A stretch of 7,261 bases of DNA from Methanocaldococcaceae archaeon (GCA_027023665.1 JALVUY010000198.1:1-7261); one strand, 5' to 3'. Counted from the stretch's first letter, positions 1 through 5,425 are shown. Notes: a model not told the origin generated them from the letters alone. Numbers and translations are program-made.

Positions 1-801
1 TTCTAAAACTGCCTTTATTTTAGCTTCATATCCATTTCCTAAATCATAAGTTTCTCCTTCACCTAAAACCCCATTATATACACACTTACCTATTATTAAG
101 TCATCATTGTCAGCATCAGCTTTAACAAACATATATTGTTGTCCTAAGAATGGTATCAACACTCCAGGAGCTAAATATGTATTACTTGTATCTAATTTCC
201 CATCATCAGTTACTATTGATGCATAACCAACTAAATCTATACCAATTTCATGTGATTCATTTTTCATTGCAAAGAATCCAATTTCGATACCATCATCATC
301 ATTTACTGAATAAATATTTTTTGGATCTACATCATCAATTTTCATTAATGTTGTTAATGTTTTAGTAGTAATTGGACCTCCTTTATAATATTCGTCTCCT
401 CCAAATATTATTCCATTGTCTAATGGATAATCTCCATCATCAGGAGTTACAACATAGGTATAGTTATCATATTCAGATGTATTAAATTCTACTTTACTTG
501 CATCTGCTGAAACGTGAACATTCAATTCTGCACTACCTTCATTAACTGTTCCTTCTTTGTAACATAATGAACCTATTTTAGCAGCAATGTCTGCTGCTGA
601 AACGACATCCATTGTTGATGGAGCATTAGCTCCAACAACAACATAACAGTTTGGCTGACCATCTTTAACTAATATATCTTTTACATCTGATAAACTTCCA
701 CCAACAACTGTTACTTCTGCAGCTACTCCACTTGCTAATGCAGTAGCTACCATTGCTCCTCCAATAGCAATTGCACCAATTTTCTTTAAACTCATTGCCA
801 T
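1..801 (-). CDS. sla: S-layer protein, methanococcal type (N-terminal 267 residues; C-terminus beyond the window)
   Basis: This is the main cell-wall protein, forming the paracrystalline surface lattice outside the membrane. The frame is open from the ATG at 801 to the window edge with no stop. The N-terminus MAMSLKKIGAIAIGGAMVA is the typical methanococcal S-layer signal peptide: a lysine pair, then a hydrophobic core, with likely cleavage near residue 28 (GVAA/E). The segment MDVVSAADIAAKIGS (about 64-78) is also typical of the family's N-terminal domain. The mature part is rich in Asp, Gly, Thr and Val, as expected of a beta-rich exported protein. It has N-glycosylation sequons at N107, N113 and N181 and cysteines at 52, 80 and 240. 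Full-length relatives are roughly 550 residues, so about half is seen. The start is fixed by a perfect ribosome site at 807-813; a second ATG lies two codons in. It is transcribed divergently from the CooC-like gene. Identity is from recalled family sequence, with high confidence. Confidence 0.93.
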   Translation of the reverse strand, partial: MAMSLKKIGAIAIGGAMVATALASGVAAEVTVVGGSLSDVKDILVKDGQPNCYVVVGANAPSTMDVVSAADIAAKIGSLCYKEGTVNEGSAELNVHVSADASKVEFNTSEYDNYTYVVTPDDGDYPLDNGIIFGGDEYYKGGPITTKTLTTLMKIDDVDPKNIYSVNDDDGIEIGFFAMKNESHEIGIDLVGYASIVTDDGKLDTSNTYLAPGVLIPFLGQQYMFVKADADNDDLIIGKCVYNGVLGEGETYDLGNGYEAKIKAVLE

Positions 802-806
802 ATCTT

Positions 807-813
807 ATCACCT
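807..813 (-). promoter_or_regulatory. Ribosome binding site of the S-layer gene
   Basis: Read on the minus strand, AGGTGAT matches the archaeal 16S rRNA 3' end fully. A 5-base spacer (AAGAT) separates it from the ATG at 801. This strong site selects the first of the two nearby in-frame ATG codons and fits a highly translated gene. Confidence 0.85.
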
Positions 814-861
814 AAATTTTTTATAGTTGTTTTACTTTACGGATTATAACTTAGGTGAACT

Positions 862-871
862 AATATATATA
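862..871 (-). promoter_or_regulatory. Likely TATA box of the S-layer gene
   Basis: On the minus strand this reads TATATATA followed by TTAG, preceded by a purine-rich AAGG stretch that could serve as the BRE. Initiation about 25 bases downstream would fall near 838-843, giving a leader of about 40 bases that contains the ribosome site. Other weaker A/T-rich boxes lie further upstream, near 950-960 and 996-1004, so additional start sites are possible. Confidence 0.5.
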
Positions 872-970
872 CCTTACGATATGAAACGGTTATAACAATT
901 GTTTCAAAACTTATACTTTAGTTATATTTATTAAATCTTAGATTTAACAAATTATATATGAAATTAATCA

Positions 971-1030
971 AAATAGAAATGTTGCAAATATTTGTAACTT
1001 TTTATAAGAATAAATTGTAAATTTCTATTT
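971..1030. repeat. 10-bp perfect inverted repeat in the S-layer/CooC intergenic region
   Basis: AAATAGAAAT at 971-980 is the exact reverse complement of ATTTCTATTT at 1021-1030, with 40 bp between the arms. The DNA is nearly all A/T, so a chance match is quite possible. The repeat sits between two divergent genes, upstream of both, where regulator sites would be expected. Confidence 0.5.
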
Positions 1031-1042
1031 ATGCAAATATTT
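983..1042 (+). repeat. Direct repeat TGCAAATATTT flanking one arm of the inverted repeat
   Basis: TGCAAATATTT occurs at 983-993 and again at 1032-1042, 49 bp apart. The first copy contains the palindrome CAAATATTTG at 985-994. Palindromic units repeated on the same strand in a divergent promoter region are typical of operator sites, but no known archaeal regulator motif is recognised here. Confidence 0.45.
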
Positions 1043-1047
1043 AAATA
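1037..1047 (+). promoter_or_regulatory. Possible TATA box of the CooC-like gene
   Basis: The A/T-rich ATATTTAAATA lies about 85 bases before the CooC-like start. It would place transcription initiation near 1065-1072 and give a leader of about 60 bases. Many A/T stretches in this gap look similar, so the choice is weak. The second TGCAAATATTT copy runs into this box. Confidence 0.25.
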
Positions 1048-1128
1048 TGAAATGTTCAAATAAAAATATTGTAAATAACAATAACATAGACATAAATAAC
1101 AGAGAATAATTTAATTTATGGGATTTAT

Positions 1129-1902
1129 ATGAAAATAGCAATAACTGGAAAAGGAGGAGTAGGAAAAACATTTATTGCTTCAACTTTAATGAGATTATTT
1201 GAAAAAAAAGGTTTTAAAGTTATTGGAGTCGATTGTGACCCTAATCCTACTTTAGCATTATCTTTTGGAATTGAAGATAACATTATACCATTATCAAAAA
1301 GGCATGATATAATAGAAGAAAGAACTGGAGCTAAGCCTGGAACTTATGGAAGTGTCTTTAAGATAAATCCAAAAGTGGATGATTTAATCGATAAAGTTGG
1401 ATATAAGATAGGAAATATCACTATATTAGTTATGGGAACTATAGAGGAGGGAGGGGAGGGTTGTGTATGTCCTGCGTCTGTTTTGTTGAGGAGATTACTT
1501 AGGCATTTAATAGTAAAAAGAGATGAAGTAGTTATATTAGATATGGAGGCTGGAATAGAACATTTTGGAAGGAAAACCATTGAAGATGTAGATTTAATGC
1601 TAATTGTTATTGAACCAACTAAAAAGTCATTAATAACTGCAAAAAGAATGAAAAAATTGGCTAATGATTTAGGAATAGAAAATATCAAAGTTATTGTCAA
1701 TAAGGTTAGAAATGAAGATAAAGAATTATTAAAAAATATGGTTGAGAAAGAACTTGGTTTAGAGATTTTAGGATTTGTTCCTTATGATGAAAATGTTATT
1801 GAAGGTGAGTTTTTAGGAAAACCAATTAATTTAGATTCTAAATCTACAAAAGAAATAGAAAAAATATTTAATCGTATTTTAGAGTTGAAGAAAAATATTT
1901 AA
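1129..1902 (+). CDS. cooC: CooC-family nickel-insertion ATPase (MinD/ParA-type P-loop)
   Basis: This is a 257-residue cytoplasmic ATPase of the MinD/SIMIBI class. A deviant Walker A, GKGGVGKT, lies at 7-14 and the second nucleotide-site aspartate in VDCDPNP at about 35-37. A CxC pair (C112, C114 in GCVCP) follows an acidic-glycine stretch, and DMEAGIEH lies at 138-145. The CxC pair and the DMEAG(I/V)EH box separate CooC from ordinary MinD. In CooC1 of carbon monoxide dehydrogenase systems the CxC cysteines of two subunits bind Ni(II) and ATP drives its delivery. In a methanogen the likely client is the CODH/ACS complex; that is inference, since no cdh gene is in view. The ribosome site is weak (GGGAT, 1120-1124). 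The gene runs alone, divergent from the S-layer gene and convergent with moaA. Length is normal for the family. Nothing is missing from the motifs. Confidence 0.88.
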   Translation: MKIAITGKGGVGKTFIASTLMRLFEKKGFKVIGVDCDPNPTLALSFGIEDNIIPLSKRHDIIEERTGAKPGTYGSVFKINPKVDDLIDKVGYKIGNITILVMGTIEEGGEGCVCPASVLLRRLLRHLIVKRDEVVILDMEAGIEHFGRKTIEDVDLMLIVIEPTKKSLITAKRMKKLANDLGIENIKVIVNKVRNEDKELLKNMVEKELGLEILGFVPYDENVIEGEFLGKPINLDSKSTKEIEKIFNRILELKKNI

Positions 1903-1934
1903 CTTTTATTTATTTTTTATTTTTTAATTTATTG
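1903..1934 (+). terminator. T-rich terminator after the CooC-like gene, inside the moaA 3' end
   Basis: Just after the TAA at 1900-1902 the plus strand carries a series of T runs separated by single A residues, including two runs of T6. Archaeal RNA polymerase terminates at such oligo-T tracts without needing a hairpin. The same bases encode the lysine-rich tail of moaA on the other strand, so the tract may simply reflect AAA/AAT codons. Confidence 0.45.
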
Positions 1935-2830
1935 AATTTAAAATAGGGCTCTCTTCTATTTATGCACTCAATAAAATATGGTTCTAAATTTTCTCCATTT
2001 CTTAAAGGAGTTAAAATATCAACTAAATTGTCATCTCTCAATAGGCATGGCTTTAAGTAGCCATCGTGGGTTAATCTAATCCTTGTACAATGCATACAAA
2101 ATTCACTATTATCCATAGGTCTTACAAACTCTATTTCTAAATTATCTACAATGTATTTTTTCCTATTATGCATAAATTTCCTTGTTATAACCTTGTCAGC
2201 TTTTTCTTTAATTTCATTTTCTATTGTAGAAATGTCATAGTAATATTTTTTAAGTTCTTCATTTAATGGAATAAATTCAATAATCTGTAAAATAGCTCCT
2301 ACATCTCTACAAAATTCCATTATATTTGGTAAATCTTTAATGTTTATAGTCATTGCTAAAAAATTAACTTTTAGTGGGGTTAATCCAACATCTATTGCTT
2401 TTTTTATCCCACTAACTACTTTTTCTACATCCCCTACCTTAGTAATTTCTTTATATAATTTTGGATTTAAAGTGTCAAGACTTACATTAACTCTATTTAA
2501 TCCAGCATCTTTAAGTTTTTCAGCATATTTTTCTAAGAGAATTCCATTAGTCGTTAAAGAAATTTCTTTTATTTTCTTATCCTTTACATTTTCAATAATT
2601 TCGCAAATGTCATTTCTTATTAATGGCTCTCCTCCAGAAATTTTAACTTTCCTAACACCAAATTTTGTTGAAGTTTTTACTATAATTCCAAACTCTTCTG
2701 GTTTTATATATCTATTACAATTGCCTTCTGAATTATGCCCCTCTCTATGACAGTAAAAGCATTTTAAATTACACTTATTAGTAACTGAAATCCTAAAAGA
2801 TCTTATTTCTCTACCATATCTGTCTTTCAT
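1910..2830 (-). CDS. moaA: GTP 3',8-cyclase MoaA (radical SAM, molybdopterin/tungstopterin biosynthesis)
   Basis: It catalyses the first step of pterin cofactor synthesis, cyclising GTP to 3',8-cyclo-7,8-dihydro-GTP. The 306-residue protein has the radical SAM cluster motif CNLKCFYC (C20, C24, C27), the SAM-binding GGEP at 66-69, and the second cluster cysteines C245, C248 and C262 in FCMHCTRIRLTHDGYLKPC, which bind the [4Fe-4S] cluster that holds GTP. This double-cluster layout is diagnostic of MoaA. In a methanogen the product would serve Mo/W enzymes such as formylmethanofuran and formate dehydrogenases (inference). The C-terminus ends in a lysine-rich tail after REPYF and lacks the Gly-Gly end found in bacterial MoaA. 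The ATG at 2830 is preceded by only a partial ribosome site (GTGGAT). The gene lies 145 bp downstream of the FKBP gene on the same strand and converges on the CooC-like gene, with 7 bp between the stops. Confidence 0.94.
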   Translation of the reverse strand: MKDRYGREIRSFRISVTNKCNLKCFYCHREGHNSEGNCNRYIKPEEFGIIVKTSTKFGVRKVKISGGEPLIRNDICEIIENVKDKKIKEISLTTNGILLEKYAEKLKDAGLNRVNVSLDTLNPKLYKEITKVGDVEKVVSGIKKAIDVGLTPLKVNFLAMTINIKDLPNIMEFCRDVGAILQIIEFIPLNEELKKYYYDISTIENEIKEKADKVITRKFMHNRKKYIVDNLEIEFVRPMDNSEFCMHCTRIRLTHDGYLKPCLLRDDNLVDILTPLRNGENLEPYFIECINRREPYFKFNKLKNKK

Positions 2831-2899
2831 AACTATCCACTATTACTATATCAATATAACCAACGAAATTAAACTAAACAAAAATGAAAATTGAAAGAT

Positions 2900-2933
2900 A
2901 ATATTAATTATAAAAATTTAATTATAAAAAAGC
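2900..2933 (-). promoter_or_regulatory. Possible promoter of moaA
   Basis: Two overlapping A/T boxes read TTTTTATAATTA on the minus strand in the 145-bp gap between the FKBP gene and moaA. Either would start a transcript before the moaA ATG with a leader of roughly 45-65 bases. The gap is long for an operon here, so moaA probably has its own promoter, but the boxes are not distinctive in such AT-rich DNA. Confidence 0.25.
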
Positions 2934-2975
2934 TACCGTAACTATTTTAAATTAAACTAAATATTTAGATATTAA

Positions 2976-3671
2976 TTATTCAGTTTTTTCCTTATTTTCT
3001 TTTTTTCTTTCAAAAGTTTCAATAAATGCTACTTTATCTACATCTTTTAATCTTTTTAATATCTCATTTGCTATAGCCATTTTAAACCTTTCAATGTTTG
3101 GAATGAAAGGAGCAAATTCTGGTAATTCTATTTTAACAGTTTCATTCTCAATAGTAACATTTACATCAGTTAATCTTGGAACATACATCTTTACAATTTC
3201 CTTCACCATATCTTCTTTATTTTCTACAACTTCCTCAATTTTTATTCTATATTTAACCTCTTTATCTGCTAATTCATGATTAAAGTCAACTAAAACTCTA
3301 CCACTATTTACGCTAACAATTTTTCCGGGTATGTTATCTATATATACTGTTAAACCCTTGATTGGCTGAATTCCTCTTTTCTTAAATTCAGATATAGGAA
3401 CTAGCTTTATTTTTGAAGGATCTCTTTTACCAAAGGCTTTTTCTGGTGGTAAAACTACTTCCCTCTCTTCACCAACATCCATTTCTAATATTACTTCATC
3501 TAATCCTGGAAGTATCTGTCCTTCACCAGCAAAAATAGCAACAGGTCCATAAACTACTGCAGGATTATAAATTCCCTCTTTTTTAGCCAATTCCTCATTA
3601 GTTGTGTCAAATAGTTTTCCTTCAACATATCCATCATAACTAACCTTAACTAATTTTCCTTTTTCTACCAT
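2976..3671 (-). CDS. Long-type FKBP peptidyl-prolyl cis-trans isomerase (SlyD-like, with C-terminal extension)
   Basis: This is a cytoplasmic prolyl isomerase and folding chaperone of 231 residues (about 26 kDa). The FKBP fold begins with [18 protein letters not shown] and FDTT at 21-24. It continues with the [21 protein letters not shown] signature (48-68) and the [12 protein letters not shown] flap edge (74-85). An insert-in-flap domain follows, about 84-133, as in SlyD and archaeal FKBPs; it usually binds unfolded chains. The chain returns to the FKBP fold at [12 protein letters not shown] (128-139). Residues about 155-222 form an extra domain seen in the long archaeal class, of unclear role, ending in a charged Lys/Glu tail. 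The start is the ATG at 3671: the GTG three codons upstream is part of the ribosome site. No signal peptide or membrane segment is present. The protein closely resembles my recollection of M. jannaschii MJ0825. It is divergent from the nfeD-stomatin pair. Confidence 0.93.
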   Translation of the reverse strand: MVEKGKLVKVSYDGYVEGKLFDTTNEELAKKEGIYNPAVVYGPVAIFAGEGQILPGLDEVILEMDVGEEREVVLPPEKAFGKRDPSKIKLVPISEFKKRGIQPIKGLTVYIDNIPGKIVSVNSGRVLVDFNHELADKEVKYRIKIEEVVENKEDMVKEIVKMYVPRLTDVNVTIENETVKIELPEFAPFIPNIERFKMAIANEILKRLKDVDKVAFIETFERKKENKEKTE

Positions 3672-3676
3672 ATATT

Positions 3677-3683
3677 TCACCTC
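3677..3683 (-). promoter_or_regulatory. Ribosome binding site of the FKBP gene (decides the start)
   Basis: On the minus strand GAGGTGA sits 5 bases (AATAT) before the ATG at 3671. The in-frame GTG at 3678-3680 lies inside this motif, so it cannot be the start and the protein loses the three extra N-terminal residues. Confidence 0.88.
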
Positions 3684-3777
3684 TTTATCTGAAAAATTTT
3701 TAGAGAAAATCGAAACTTACAGTTTTAGTATTCATCAACTTTAGTTAGAAGGTTTTCATAATTTTTAATATAAGGTC

Positions 3778-3785
3778 TATATAAA
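3778..3785 (-). promoter_or_regulatory. TATA box of the FKBP gene, possibly shared with nfeD
   Basis: The minus strand reads TTTATATA, the preferred methanocaldococcal box. Initiation near 3750-3756 would leave a leader of about 80 bases. The plus strand over the same place reads TATATAAATATAA, which could direct transcription of nfeD from about 3805-3810 with a leader of about 45 bases. A further A/T box for nfeD at 3812-3825 would leave almost no leader. Confidence 0.55.
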
Positions 3786-3841
3786 TATAACTGAACAATT
3801 AAACAAAAAATTTTAAATATTATAATAAATAACTAACATAT

Positions 3842-3847
3842 GTGATG
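3842..3847 (+). promoter_or_regulatory. Ribosome binding site of nfeD
   Basis: GTGATG, a close match to the archaeal site, stands four bases before the ATG at 3852. A GTG codon at 3842 in another frame is part of this site rather than a start. Confidence 0.65.
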
Positions 3848-3851
3848 TTTT

Positions 3852-4262
3852 ATGGAGGGCTTAGGATATTTTTTCATACTTGTAGGTTTTATTGTAATGG
3901 CATTAGAGACTGTAACTCCTGGATTATATCTACCTGCATTGGGAATTGCTTTAGCAATATATGGAGTAGTATTGTTAATACTTCCTCAGTATGCATTTAT
4001 TTCAGCAATAATTTCTGGAATTATAACAATTATATTATTAAATAAATTTGTTTATGGAGTAGGAAAAGATGTAAAAATTGGGGCTGAGAGATTTATAGGA
4101 AAAATTGGAAAAGCAGTAGAAGATTTTGATGAAAATGGATATGGATGGGTTGAAATAGAAAATCAAAAATGGCTTGCAAAGTCTGAAGATAAAATAAAAA
4201 ATGGGGATAAAGTTGAAATTATAGGGGTTGAGGGGGTTTCATTAATTGTTAAAAAAGCATAG
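3852..4262 (+). CDS. Short NfeD-family membrane protein, stomatin partner
   Basis: This is a 136-residue membrane protein of the short NfeD class. Three hydrophobic segments lie at about 6-19, 25-44 and 47-64. They are followed by a soluble C-terminal domain, about 80-134, with the small beta-barrel (OB-like) NfeDC pattern: GKIGKAVEDF, GYGWVEI, then NGDKVEIIGVEGVSLIV. Long NfeD proteins such as Pyrococcus PH1510 carry an N-terminal ClpP-type serine protease; there is no such domain here and no room for one. In archaea and bacteria NfeD genes are paired with stomatin genes. The stomatin gene follows after 12 bp, with its ribosome site overlapping this stop codon, so the two are very likely co-translated and act together in the membrane. 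The exact function of the pair is not settled. The start is supported by GTGATG at 3842. TETVTPGLYLP-like sequence between the first two segments is typical of the family. Confidence 0.88.
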   Translation: MEGLGYFFILVGFIVMALETVTPGLYLPALGIALAIYGVVLLILPQYAFISAIISGIITIILLNKFVYGVGKDVKIGAERFIGKIGKAVEDFDENGYGWVEIENQKWLAKSEDKIKNGDKVEIIGVEGVSLIVKKA

Positions 4263-4266
4263 AGGT
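4261..4266 (+). promoter_or_regulatory. Ribosome binding site of the stomatin gene, overlapping the nfeD stop
   Basis: AGAGGT begins inside the TAG stop of nfeD (4260-4262) and lies 8 bases before the ATG at 4275. This overlap suggests translational coupling of the pair. Confidence 0.65.
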
Positions 4267-4274
4267 AGATTATT

Positions 4275-5090
4275 ATGGAGTTTTGGTTTTGGTTAATATT
4301 AGGGCTTATACTATTATTTATAGTTGTTAAATCAATAATTATTGTTAATCAGTATGAGGGTGGACTAATTTTTAGATTAGGAAGGGTTATTGGAAAACTA
4401 AAACCTGGAATCAATATTGTAATTCCATTCCTAGATGTGCCTGTTAAAATTGATATGAGGACCAGAGTTATTGATATACCACCTCAAGAGATGATTACAA
4501 AGGATAACGCCGTTGTAAAAGTAGATGCCGTCGTTTATTATAGAGTAGTAGACGTAGAGAGAGCCATCTTAGAAGTGGAAGATTACGAATACGCAATAAT
4601 AAATTTAGCACAAACTACATTAAGGGCTATAATAGGTAGTATGGAATTAGACGAAGTTTTAAATAAAAGAGAGTATATAAATTCCAAGTTATTAGAAATA
4701 TTAGATAAAGAGACTGATCCATGGGGAGTAAAAATTGAGAAAGTTGAAGTTAAAGAAATAGATCCTCCAGAAGATATCAAGAATGCAATGGCTCAACAAA
4801 TGAAGGCAGAAAGACTAAAAAGAGCTGCAATATTAGAGGCAGAAGGGGAAAAGCAGAGTAGAATATTGAAGGCTGAAGGTATTGCTGAAAGTTTAAGAAT
4901 TGAGGCAGAAGGACAGGCTAAAGCAATACAAATAGTCGCTGAAGCTGCAAGAAATTACTTTAAAGATGAGGCTCAACTTTACAAAGCTTTGGAAGTTGCT
5001 AACAATGTATTAAAAGATAATACAAAATATGTCATCTCTGAAAATATTCTAAATATTGTTAAAAATTTCATTAAGAATGGAAAAGAATAA
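4275..5090 (+). CDS. Stomatin/prohibitin (SPFH, band 7) membrane protein
   Basis: This is a 271-residue membrane-anchored scaffold protein. One N-terminal hydrophobic segment (about 4-24) is followed by the SPFH domain. That domain opens with [22 protein letters not shown] and continues with the stomatin motifs [22 protein letters not shown] (about 50-71), [17 protein letters not shown] (75-91) and [20 protein letters not shown] (110-129). A long charged helix from about 165 to 225, rich in Ala, Glu and Lys ([20 protein letters not shown] and similar AEG units), is the coiled coil through which stomatins oligomerise. A C-terminal helix ([12 protein letters not shown] and onward) ends the protein. 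Archaeal stomatin such as Pyrococcus PH1511 associates with its NfeD partner; here the partner is the short protease-free type directly upstream. Likely role: membrane microdomain organisation or regulation of membrane proteins; client unknown. Family assignment is certain, function is inference. Confidence 0.95.
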   Translation: MEFWFWLILGLILLFIVVKSIIIVNQYEGGLIFRLGRVIGKLKPGINIVIPFLDVPVKIDMRTRVIDIPPQEMITKDNAVVKVDAVVYYRVVDVERAILEVEDYEYAIINLAQTTLRAIIGSMELDEVLNKREYINSKLLEILDKETDPWGVKIEKVEVKEIDPPEDIKNAMAQQMKAERLKRAAILEAEGEKQSRILKAEGIAESLRIEAEGQAKAIQIVAEAARNYFKDEAQLYKALEVANNVLKDNTKYVISENILNIVKNFIKNGKE

Positions 5091-5091
5091 A

Positions 5092-5127
5092 TAGTTTTAG
5101 CAAAATTATTAGTTTTGTGCAAAAGTG
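5092..5127 (+). repeat. Tandem pair of 18-bp imperfect repeats after the stomatin gene
   Basis: TAGTTTTAGCAAAATTAT (5092-5109) is followed directly by TAGTTTTGTGCAAAAGTG (5110-5127). Both share TAGTTTT, then a GC pair and an A run. The second unit is also the left arm of the inverted repeat ending at 5220. The pair begins one base after the stomatin stop codon. Confidence 0.6.
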
Positions 5128-5220
5128 TGTAAATTAAATCAAGGTATTAATGAATGTCTTCCAAAAGGAAGACATTCAAATTTTTTCCTTATAAAACTTT
5201 ATTTAATTTGCACAAAACTA
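5110..5220. repeat. 14-bp perfect inverted repeat bracketing a 111-bp non-coding segment
   Basis: TAGTTTTGTGCAAA (5110-5123) is the exact reverse complement of TTTGCACAAAACTA (5207-5220). Inside it, AAATTAAAT (5131-5139) pairs with ATTTAATTT (5201-5209), and AAGG (5141-5144) with CCTT (5187-5190). A 12-bp hairpin stands at the centre. The arms therefore match in order over most of their length, broken by a 10-base insertion on the left and a loop on the right. This could be a miniature mobile element, a folded RNA or a set of operator sites. No coding potential is seen. Confidence 0.7.
5151..5186 (+). terminator. Hairpin plus T tract, terminator-like, after nfeD-stomatin
   Basis: TGAATGTCTTCC (5151-5162) pairs perfectly with GGAAGACATTCA (5167-5178) around an AAAA loop, a 12-bp stem. 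T6 at 5181-5186 follows two bases later. This is the shape of an intrinsic terminator for the upstream operon, about 60 bases after the stomatin stop. Archaea usually terminate at T tracts alone, so the stem may instead stabilise the 3' end. Confidence 0.6.
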
Positions 5221-5228
5221 TATATAAA
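5219..5228 (+). promoter_or_regulatory. TATA-like box abutting the inverted repeat
   Basis: TATATATAAA on the plus strand begins inside the right repeat arm and is followed by CC. It could drive a transcript starting near 5245-5252, reading through to aRF1 with a leader of about 175 bases, or a short RNA. A nearer candidate for aRF1 lies in CTTTATACT (5334-5342). Between 5229 and 5330 I see only A/T-rich DNA with no gene. Confidence 0.35.
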
Positions 5229-5330
5229 CCATATTCCTTTTTTAAAACATTAATTCATATTTCTCAATTTTTGTTCATTAATTTTATATTTTGCTATTCT
5301 CACTACTAAACACATTAAATTTAAAGTGGA

Positions 5331-5362
5331 TATCTTTATACTACCTTTAAAGTAAAAAGATA
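5331..5362 (+). other. Imperfect hairpin upstream of aRF1
   Basis: TATCTTT (5331-5337) pairs with AAAGATA (5356-5362). After an A-A mismatch, TACT (5339-5342) pairs with AGTA (5351-5354), closing an 8-base loop. It lies 64 bases before the aRF1 start and overlaps a possible TATA box, so it may be either a DNA dyad at the promoter or part of the leader RNA. The pairing is A/T-rich and weak at high temperature as RNA. Confidence 0.35.
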
Positions 5363-5415
5363 CAAGTCATTTTAAATAAATTAAATTTAAGAATAAGAGT
5401 AAAAATAATAATTAT

Positions 5416-5421
5416 GGTGAT
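5416..5421 (+). promoter_or_regulatory. Ribosome binding site of aRF1 (decides the start)
   Basis: GGTGAT, the full archaeal consensus, lies four bases before the ATG at 5426. The in-frame ATG at 5414 overlaps this motif and has no site of its own, so the downstream ATG is the start. Confidence 0.88.
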
Positions 5422-5425
5422 AGTT

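Noticed and set aside
150..365. Plus-strand open frame rich in His, Leu and Tyr
   Set aside because: It lies opposite the S-layer gene, whose minus frame has a signal peptide and family sequence; the composition is typical of an antisense reading.
882..904. GAAAC/GTTTC arms resembling a CRISPR-repeat end
   Set aside because: Only a 5-bp dyad with no repeated units or spacers; not an array.
1344..1700. Minus-strand open frame of 118 codons
   Set aside because: It is antisense to the CooC-like gene and shows no domain pattern.
2340..2750. Plus-strand open frame of 136 codons
   Set aside because: It is antisense to moaA, has no ribosome site and is rich in Ser, Phe and Pro as expected of a shadow of an AT-rich gene.
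3672..3680. Upstream GTG start for the FKBP gene
   Set aside because: The GTG lies within the GAGGTGA ribosome site that serves the ATG at 3671.
3842..4045. Plus-strand frame starting with GTG at 3842
   Set aside because: The GTG is part of the nfeD ribosome site and the product (many Cys, Asn, Trp) is an out-of-frame reading of nfeD.
5414..5425. Upstream ATG start for aRF1
   Set aside because: It overlaps GGTGAT, which is ideally spaced for the ATG at 5426, and has no ribosome site itself.
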